A stretch of 64,000 nt of DNA from Geosiphon pyriformis (taxonomy: Eukaryota; Glomeromycota; Glomeromycetes; Archaeosporales; Geosiphonaceae): the NCBI GenBank assembly GCA_016748015.1, contig JAAOMT010000571.1, positions 1,119,095-1,183,094 on the forward strand. Direction: 5' to 3'. Below are positions 56,220-64,000 of this stretch, piece after piece. The translations under genes were made by a program, and so were the position numbers. Within the stretch, counting starts at the first letter, position 1. Each line of letters starts with the position of its first letter. The notes under the pieces were generated by a model, which was given only the letters and a program-made list of their open reading frames with translations, had not been told where the DNA came from and did no database searches.

Positions 56220-56558
56220 ATTCAATTAAAATTTTGAATAACGCTTTTATGTTGTTCTGATTCTCAATCGTGATTAAAATTGTCAAATAAGCTACTCGCG
56301 TAAGTTTTTTGGCCACTGTTAAATGTTAGAAGATGATGTAAGATTAAAATATAAATCTTAAATTTGGAAAAAATTTTTATTTTTAAAAAACAAAAATATT
56401 GAAAAATACACCGTTTTTTACATATATATAATTACAACATTATAATTAAATATCAATTTATATTTTTATCAAAATATTAAATATTAAAATTAAATTCAGA
56501 AAAATTTATTAACTTCAAAAAATATAATTATTTAAATTTAATTTATATTTTTTTTATT
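56220..56558. other. Gap between host gene and B3 fossil
   Basis: Host-like until about 56,340, then AT-rich. Nothing recognised. Confidence 0.4.
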
Positions 56559-58830
56559 AAGTTTTAACAAAGTGTGCCCAAACACTATCTAATACAAAAT
56601 GTCAAACTAAGTAACATAAATTAAATGTGTTTCATGTGTTTTCTACATGTGACTAACCACTCGAGTCAGTTAAGGCACTAACTAAGCTGAACCAGAAAGG
56701 GCTGGGAGTAAATCCAACTCACTAAGTCTTTCTATAATACCATTCAAATTTCGACTATCAAAAATAAACTCACTAAAAAACAGTCTAGTTTTTTCAATAC
56801 TACTCTTAATATCAAAACCACACATTTGCCACAGAATAACCAAATGTTTAATAGTATTATCACTTAAAAGAGATACTTTAGCAGTACCAATTTCATTCTC
56901 ATTCATGTTACTAAAATTCATTTTAGCTTTAAGACTAACAAAGTTTTTAAACACACCAGCCAAAAAACTAACAAGTTTTAGAAATATTTACCATAATAAT
57001 TAAGTTCTTTTTTATTTTAAGATTTTTGTACATATTTTTAACTAAAAGAAAAGTAATTAAAACTAATTAGTTTAACAACAAATTTAATTAATACAACCAA
57101 TTCTAAGATTTGAAATTCCAAATAGTTAAACCTAAAACCAATTACAGAATTAACAACAAATATAACAGCTGATAAAATTAAAACCACAACAGCAAAAAAA
57201 CCAAAAGAACAACAGCTTTAGTATATAATTTTAAAATGAATTAATACTTTTAAAGCTGTTAATAAACTTGAAAAAGATCTTAAAATAAAAAAATAAAAAC
57301 ATTTTATAATTTACAAAAAAATAATCTAAACTTTAATATTTGTAGTAATAATAATATTTAAAAGTTTTTTACCAAATATAACATTTGTGCAAAGTATTAG
57401 TTTTTAAAACAGCAAAATTTAATATCTTTAAAAAATTAAAAGTTATAATAACAAAATATTAATAATAATAAAAATAAAAAAAATAAAAAATAAAACAGAT
57501 ATAATTATTAATTTAAAAAATTATTACTAATTTTAAAAACAGTATAACCAAAAAAAATTAATTAATTTAAATTTAAAAGTATTTTTTAAGATAATAATCT
57601 TTTTTTGGTCAAAATAAAAAAAAGATTCTAATATTATTTTTTCTAATTAGCACAGACTAGTTAATAAAAATAGCAGCTATAAAAAAAGTTTTTAAAATAA
57701 ATAATAACATATTGCTATAAATTAATAGATTTTAATTTAATTAAAATAATAATACCAAAAATACCAAAACCATTTTTAATATTATTAGAGAATATATTAA
57801 GAAAAATATTACAAAATATTATAAAAATCAGCAAAAAAAAAAACAAAAACCATCATAAAAAATTTTATAATCTTAAATATAATCAAAAAAATAAAATTAG
57901 CAATAGAAATTTTGGTAATAAAAAAAAATCAAAAACAAATTTTATATAAAACAATTTTATATTATCTTTTAAAATAAACTTAAATTCAATAAAACCAAAC
58001 AGTAATTTAAAAAGAAAATTAATTAAAGCCAATTTGATTTTAAATATAGCACTAGATACAAAAATAAAAATTATTTATTTATAAAATTTTTGATAATTAA
58101 AAATTGCTTTTTAAATATTATTAAAAACAATACCAAAAAACAAAAAAATTAATTTTGTTTTTATTTAATTAATTTAATCTTTAAAATAAGTAATTTAATA
58201 AATTGGTTAATTAAAAACATATTTAAAAACATGTTTGTTTTGTTTTATATACTAATAATAATCTGTTAAAAGACATTATATTTAATAATTAATTTTGGCT
58301 TATTTTAAAAAACATATTAATATTGTTATTATTTATATTAAGAAAAAAATTAGATACTACTAAAAGAATTTTATCTAAGATTTTATTTAAAACCACAAAA
58401 ATATTTGAATAACAATAGTAAATATAAGTAATTACTACTGTTTTTTAAAGTTTTTGGCTATTTATAAAATAATAATAACAGTAATAATAGTAATAAGAAC
58501 AAAAAACTTAACTTATTAACTAATCTATTATTAAAAACTTTAAAGTTCTTAAAAAAATAAAAACAATATTAAAACTAATCTTAATATATCTTTTAAAAAA
58601 ACTTTAACTAAAAAAAAACACCAATTAAAAGTAAAAAATACTTTAAAAGTTATTAAAAACAGCTTTTTATTATTAATATTTTAAAAAATATTGTGAAAAC
58701 ATTTGGTCTAATTGTTTTAATAACAAAAAATTTTTTTTTGTTAAAATTTTATTAATTATTATAGAAAAAATAACACATAAAACTTTTTTACTTTTTGTTT
58801 TAGTTGTAATTATAAAGTTTAAAAAAAAAA
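56558..58830 (-). mobile_element. B3: AT-eroded fossil of the ORF1-only family
   Basis: 3' tail at 56,558-56,670 and a still-open C-terminus at 56,682-56,963 (ILWQMCGFDIKSS, FIFDSRNLNGIIERL) identify it. From there to 58,830 the sequence is nearly all A/T but stays colinear with B1 and B2, ending in the ORF start region: TAAAACAAAAAGTAAAAAAG (minus, about 58,802) against CCAGAGCAAAGAGTAAAAAG of B2. Most differences are C-to-T or G-to-A. Length of about 2.3 kb equals B2. Confidence 0.75.
56682..56963 (-). pseudogene. B3 C-terminal ORF remnant
   Basis: A 93-codon open piece matching the last part of the B protein (B1 24,971-25,260; B2 49,386-49,667): GVFKNFVSLKAKM, LWQMCG, KTRLFFSEFIFDSRNLNG. 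It ends with a stop before the shared tail. The rest of the protein is eroded beyond reading. Confidence 0.75.
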
Positions 58831-58904
58831 GTCAAATTAATTTATATTAATATTAAAACCACAATAAATTAATTTTATAGATTAAATAAAATATAATTAA
58901 AATA

Positions 58905-59150
58905 AAAAAAAAACTTTTTTGTTTTTTAATTTTGTAAATTTTATGTTTATAATTAGAGCAAAAAAAAACAATTATTATTTTTTATAATATATTTAAAAAA
59001 ACTATAATTAATAATATTTTTTCTAAATAATACAAATTTAATTAACTTTTTTTTAATTAAAAATATTATTTAAATAATATATTAAAAACAATTTAATATT
59101 ATTATAATTATTATTAAAAATTCTTAGAAATATTAATAACAAAACTATTA
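58905..59150 (+). mobile_element. Possible B4: eroded 5' end of a B copy, head-to-head with B3
   Basis: AAAAACTTTTTTGTTTTTTA and TTTATAATTAGAGCAAAAAA resemble the B2 leader and first codons (ACTTTTTGTCTCCTTAATTT, ...ACCAGAGCAAAGAG). The match fades after about 59,150, and LINE3 begins at 59,404. Confidence 0.4.
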
Positions 59151-59403
59151 TTTTTTAAGTAATTAGAAAATAAATAATTACTATTATTATTAATTTTAAA
59201 ATATTAATTTTTGTGTTTTTTAAAAAACTTTAAATTTATTATTATTGATTTAAATTTAGTTTTTTTTAAGAAATAAAGCTTTGGTTTTTTTAGCTCTGTT
59301 TATTAATTTTAATTTGGTTGTTTTTTTTAATAAATATAGTTTAATTATTATTTATTATAATACATTAAATTTTAAAATAAATATAATTTATGTTTTTTTA
59401 TAT

Positions 59404-59530
59404 TTTTTTATTATTAATATTTAATGAGTGAGACCCAAATATTATCTAACACAATACATTAAATTAAGTAATCTAAACTAGGCACAAATTATGCATTTTC
59501 TACACATGACCAGCCACTCGGACCAATCAG
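59404..59530 (-). repeat. LINE3 conserved 3' tail
   Basis: The reverse complement reads ...GTGGCTGGTCATGTGTAG...ATAATATTTGGGTCTCACTC, ATTAAATATTAATAATAAAA. Confidence 0.8.
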
Positions 59531-59537
59531 AACAACA

Positions 59538-60206
59538 CTATAAATCTATTATAACAGATACCATACTATTAAAACCAGAAAAAAAATAGCAGAGTTTATA
59601 AAAACCAAAACAGACATCTATAGCCTCAACAACTCCAAGCAATCTAACTACCCCAGCTAAGAGCAAAGATAACAGACCTTGGATTATAGGAAAAACAGAG
59701 CCATTACAATGAATTAAACCATTTTTTTCTATAAAAGCCCTATATTTGGCCCTAACCATCCATATTTCAGCACAGTAAGCAGCACCAAAATTCCAAACGA
59801 AGTCAATAATAATCTTCTTTGCAGACTTAGCATCACCCAAAACAGACACAGCCTCCAGATACCAATTTCTGAATAAGAAGCCTTTGCTCAAAGTAGTGTA
59901 TAGCATATTATTAGAAATGCACAAAAAAAACATCTGCAAGATCTGAGACAAAGGAGAACCCAAATCAGACATGACACACCACTTAGCTAGATGGGAAGCA
60001 AGTAGATCCTTATGGACATCAGAGTTGAATGCACACACAAAAGAATAATTAAAGCTCTCCACCTCTCCACAATGAAAACACAAAACACTTAAATAATTTT
60101 TATTATACAAGCACTTCTGCACAGCAACCAGCAGACAATAATGCAAAGCTTTCAAAAAATACAAGTGCAGACCAGCAGTAGACTTGCTGATAAACCCAGC
60201 TACCAT
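59538..60206 (-). pseudogene. LINE3 ORF2 C-terminal zinc-finger domain
   Basis: A 222-codon stretch: LYFLKALHYCLLVAVQKCLYNKNY, VLCFHCGEVESFNYSFVC (CX2C...C, His replaced by Tyr), then SKGFLFRNWY, IEKNGLIH and CFGFYKLCYFFSGF. Ends at the natural stop before the tail. Upstream to RNase H there are several stops (60,207-60,344). Confidence 0.78.
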
Positions 60207-60344
60207 ATATGAGTTAGGGTGTCAGACTAAAGCAATATAAACCCAATTCACATCATCAATCATACTATTGTTAATAATAGCAGAACCAGATCCAACCTCC
60301 TAACTAGCACAATTTACAGCTCTAAAAATATCCTGAGCAAAATG

Positions 60345-60779
60345 TCAAACATTACCAGACACTGCCATTTCACTAGTCTTAATGAATATTTTCTTAATCA
60401 AAACAGGAAGCACCAAATTTGAACTTGCAGCTGAATTAGCCAACTCGTCAACATGCTCATTACCCATAACACCTAAATGTTTTTTAACTTTATGCCAAGA
60501 AACACTAAGCTTTTTATCTCTAATCAAATTCACAACACTATGCCACTCCATCCAGTAATGGTTACGAAAGTTTGAAAAAGCCAAAACTAACTCAGTGGCA
60601 CAAGCATTTAAGGCAGCCTGACTGTCCAAATAAACCACAACAGAACTGTGAGAAAAAACACACTCTAAAGCCAAAGTAATTGCCTGCAACTCTGCTAAAG
60701 TGGAAGAAACCAACCTATCAACTCTAATGCCAACACTCAGATCTACATCTGAGAAGTAAACAGCTGCATCACATCTCAT
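60345..60779 (-). pseudogene. LINE3 ORF2 RNase H
   Basis: AELQAITLALE (Glu), VYLDSQAAL (Asp kept), WHKVKKHLGVMGNEHVDEL (KGHSG eroded to KKHLG; Asp kept). The N-terminal strand with the first Asp lies upstream across a stop near 60,780. Degrades template RNA. Confidence 0.8.
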
Positions 60780-60863
60780 TTTTCATGTACCAAAATTTTT
60801 CAAAGATCCATCTGTGTAAACCTCAATGACATTTAAATTAAAAGTGAAAAGACACTGTTTTAG

Positions 60864-62461
60864 CTAAAGAACACCATTCAAACTACCAACATCTAGCAGC
60901 TGGAGTTCAACAACAGAGAGACCTTCATAAGGGGAAAAATGGGCCAGAAAATCACGTGCCAAACTGAACCAATAAGAGACTGGATCTTTTAGGTTAAGCT
61001 TTTTCCAATGGTGGAAGCTTTTCCAGTCAAAAATCAAACCTTTCTTAGTATGCAGCTGTTTGACAAAAACAACTCCAAATTTCTTGAGTAAGCATAATAC
61101 TTCATAAAACAAATGATTTCTCAGAACTGAAGACATTGGTATTCCACCAAAAAAATAGAATGCCATATAAGAAAAGTTCCCAAGAGATACATCACAACTC
61201 AAAAAAATTCTTATAATATCAGTTAGAAAATTGTTAACTGGACTAACATGCAACCTGACTGGACAACATAAAGGGTAAACAAACAAACAACTCAGAACCT
61301 ATAGGTCAAGAGACCTATAAATAAACAAGCAACCCAGAATTCCACCAGCATTTGAGAAACTCAACATAGAAGCCATTTTGGACTCGGTCTGTAACTGTTC
61401 AAAAGACTTTAGACCATACAAAGATGGATGATGAAGAGCCTCATTAAGAAAATTCTTTGATAGCCCAGCCTTAAGTCTCAAATTTTTTCTAATTAATGCA
61501 TTCCACTTAATATACACACTCTTAGAAAGAAAACTAAACTGAGATCTATAATCAACAATAGATTGCAATACAGCCAAAACCAGATAGAGAAACTGTTTGT
61601 CTAAAATAGCCTTCTTTAAAACCAAATTAACAAAGAACTTAATATCTGAATGAACTTTTGTCAAACTGGGTTTGGACAAATTCTCAGATGACAAATAAAT
61701 ACCAAGATACTTATGAGATTCCCCTCTATAAGCAATTGAAATTGGCATACCACTTATTGACAATAATGCTTCTTTTACTCTTCTGTTAATAGGAATAATC
61801 ACAGTCTTTTTATTATTAATGGAGATATTGTTTATACCAAAAAATTCACTAGCAACATCCAAAATATACTGAGTGGTAGCCTGGCTACTTTCTACCCAAA
61901 TTGTGTCATCAACAAAGGCACCAGCTGTCAAAAACAAGATCAAACCACCATGAGTTTTTAATCTGCCAGTTTTAGCAACTAACCTAAAGTCAATACAGTA
62001 TCTACACAAACTCTTCTGTCTCTTAATTTTACATAAAAGGAGATCATAGAAGATTCTCCACAGCAAAGGAGAGAACACCTCATCTTGGTCAAGACTATTA
62101 TGTACTCAGTACTTATAGTCAGGCCAAAATTAGTCATAACATGATTGACACAATCATTGTGAATACTTCTAAAAAATCTGATGAAACAATCACACATCTT
62201 AATCCAAACCAAACTATTCTGTAAATGATGCCAATCTACAGAGTCATAAGTTTTCTGCATATTTTGTAAAACAAGCCAAAGCTTACAATTTTTTTCTAAA
62301 GCATCTTTAACAACCAAACTGATGGCAAAAATAGGAGACTGAGTAGAAGTGCCTTTAAGCATGAAAAAATTGTCACCACGAAAAACATTAAACACACTGT
62401 ATGCTAACAAAATCCTATCAGAAAGTAATTTAGAGAGAACCTTATGAGCAGTTTTAATCAA
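60864..62461 (-). pseudogene. LINE3 ORF2 reverse transcriptase
   Basis: 61,979-62,461: TAHKVLSKLLSD, LWLVLQNMQKTYDSVDW (first Asp is Asn in QNM), HNDCVNHVMTNFGL. A frame change near 62,000-62,100, then 61,299-62,078: VFSPLLWRIFYDLLLCKIKRQ, AGAFVDDTIWV (FVDD at 61,905-61,916 intact), INNKKTVIIPIN, YLGIYLS. The thumb region 60,864-61,286 follows. Closest to functional RT among the three LINEs, but shifted and with one Asp lost. Confidence 0.85.
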
Positions 62462-62620
62462 AACAATCGGTCTAGTATTGGTCAGAACACCCTTCTACTT
62501 ATAAAGCTTAGGAATTATAGACACCCAAGCTTCCTTCCAGCATTGGGGAACAGATTCACAAACCAAACAAAAATTCAAGAGATCCAATAGTATACCAAGC
62601 ACAGAACCATCACAATGTTT

Positions 62621-63136
62621 CTAAAGTTCATTTGTAATATCAGACAAACTAGCTGCTTTGCCATCTGGCAAATTTTTGACCATGTGTACCAAATTTTCAT
62701 AGCTAATAGAGTCCATTATTCCAGAAAAAACATTATTGTTAACATAATCCAATGGCAGATATTGACACTGCCATGAATCAGAAATGTTATATGGCACTAC
62801 CTTCTTCTTTGTCCAATTTTCTATAATCTTGTTAACATTATTTTTAACATCAACTGGATCTACAATTAAACTACCATCAAAAACCAGGTGGTCTAGCACT
62901 ACCTTCTAAAAAGGACGTTCTAAAACACTATAGATCATGTAGTCTTTGTTGACTATAAAACTTTTCATCCATTTTTCAATAGCAAATCTAATGTCTAACT
63001 TCTCAGCATGTAAAAACTCAGCCAGTTTGGATGCACAATAAGATTTCCTTACACCAAACAGAGCAGAACATATACAATCAGAATTTGCATTAGAGCCAAC
63101 AAGAACTTGAATGACAGATGCCTTGTCAGTATTCAA
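62621..63136 (-). pseudogene. LINE3 ORF2 linker to RT N-terminus
   Basis: 62,906-63,136 ends SVLERPF; after one stop, 62,621-62,899 continues LDHLVFDGSLIVDPVDVKNNVNKII..., PLDYVNNNVFSGI and LPDGKAASLSDITNEL (first RT block). Same segment as LINE2 33,367-34,155. Confidence 0.78.
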
Positions 63137-64000
63137 AGAGTTTCAATGTCTCAAAAGAAAGAGAAATCTGTCAGACACCACTTCATGAAAAGTCTTAGCC
63201 AACTTCAAAACCAAAACTTCCAGTTTGTGAAACCTGAATAACTCTTTGGTGAACACCTTATCATAGCCCTTAAACCATTTTTTTTGAAAACACTATTAGC
63301 CAAAAGAGACACCACTTTGCGAACAGTGTCCTACATAGTGCCCAGATCTGAATATTTCTTAAATGTAGCAAACTCATCAGAGAACATAGCAGTATTGACC
63401 ACCATAGCATCCTTGAACTTATTCCATGTAACCTCATTAGCATTTTTAATGTCAAACTTCCAGTAATCTCTTTTTGTTTGTTTGCAAAAAGAGTTCAACT
63501 GCATATCCAAAAGTCCACTCAAATCCACAGACACAGAAACAGCATGATAATTAGTGTCAAAGTGCTTACCAACACCTAAAACATCACAGCACAGAATTGC
63601 ATTGACCAAATTCAAAGAAACAAAAACATAGTTAATTGTTTTAATGATATCTTTGAAATTTTCTCACATAGACATTTTGGCTACTGTGCTTCTAGCTAAG
63701 AAATTAACTAGATCCAAACTGAAACACTTTTTAAAACTTGCACTCTTGTGAGAACTATCTTTATTGAAGTCACTGCCAAGGATAACAAAAGTGAATTCAT
63801 TTGTAGCTTTGGTAATAAAAGAGTTAATAACATCAGCTTGGAAGAAACAAATTGTAGAAGAAGCACCAGTATAGAGCCCCAGAATTAAAACAGAAAGTTT
63901 ATTCTTAAAGAGCAACTTAATAGAGATAAGATAATCAGATACCTCAGAAACCTTACTTATATGTCTTGCCAAAGAATTGTTCATAACTATAGTAACACCT
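63137..64000 (-). pseudogene. LINE3 ORF2 endonuclease (cut by window end)
   Basis: 63,664-63,984: MNNSLARHISKVSEV, LLFKNKLSVLILGLYTGAS, FVILGSDFNKD (metal site GDFN as SDFN). 63,331-63,615: FDTNYHAVSVSVDL (Asp/His region; DH reads NYH), then linker toward RT with a shift near 63,290-63,330. The N-terminal Asn and Glu blocks lie beyond the window. Confidence 0.78.

Larger units (their letters stand above)
59404..64000 (-). mobile_element. LINE3: Tad1/I-like LINE, 5' end outside window
   Basis: 3' tail, zinc C-terminus, RNase H, RT and most of the endonuclease, colinear with LINE2. Its RT keeps both active-site Asp residues (FVDD). The only LINE here not split by an LTR element. ORF1 would lie right of the window. 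Confidence 0.88.

Noticed and set aside
1-64000. tRNA or rRNA genes
   Set aside because: I scanned for them by eye and recognised none; a tRNAscan-type search would be needed to exclude diverged ones.

Overview
The window looks like a transposon-dominated stretch of a very AT-rich fungal nuclear genome. The evidence is one short-intron host gene with a classical eukaryotic ER signal peptide, Ty3-type and Tad1/I-like retroelements, 4-bp target duplications and extreme AT drift. I infer an early-diverging fungus, possibly an arbuscular mycorrhizal one (Glomeromycotina), but nothing here proves the lineage.

The only clear host gene is at 51,896-55,880 (+): the alpha subunit of ER glucosidase II (GH31), 13 exons, 977 codons plus stop, with every junction phase agreeing. 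It is CpG-bearing and less AT-rich than its surroundings. Almost everything else is retroelement sequence, nested several layers deep and broken mainly by nonsense codons.

Four groups of mobile elements are present. (1) Ty3 family T1 (LTR 0.79-0.87 kb): an internally deleted copy at 1-1,895 (-) and a full-length copy at 35,442-45,486 (+). (2) Ty3 family T2 (LTR 0.97-0.98 kb): a partial copy at 1,896-5,626 (-), a full-length copy at 11,179-21,049 (-), and a fossil LTR at about 47,180-47,413. (3) Tad1/I-like LINEs with ORF1 (zinc knuckle) and ORF2 (endonuclease-RT-RNase H): LINE1 7,695-24,480 (-), split by T2; LINE2 30,240-47,164 (-), split by T1; LINE3 59,404 to the window end (-); and a 3' fragment at 50,370-51,400 (+). 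(4) A family called 'B' here: a lone LINE-like ORF1 (two RRM-like folds, a CCHC knuckle, a coiled coil) followed by the same roughly 110-nt 3' tail as the LINEs, without endonuclease or RT. Copies are at 24,837-27,150 (-) and 47,500-49,807 (+), with AT-eroded fossils at 56,558-58,830, 28,000-28,780 and 49,808-50,110. This resembles mammalian HAL1 'half-LINEs' and is the best candidate for an undescribed system.

Both Ty3 families share an unusual order: Gag N-module, Gag/CCHC, protease, cysteine-rich zinc domain, dUTPase, RT, RNase H, integrase, then a conserved 'ORF3' of unknown function before the polypurine tract. In the full T2 copy all of this lies in one reading frame. Each LTR family, including two degraded solo LTRs (about 5,950-6,725 and 28,997-29,850), carries its own short tandem repeat in U3 just upstream of a TATA box.

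AT-rich gaps (6,726-7,694; 24,480-24,836; 27,150-28,000; 29,850-30,240; 50,110-50,370; 56,220-56,558; 58,830-59,404) hold no gene I can support. Several are demonstrably fossils of the elements above that have undergone massive C-to-T and G-to-A change.
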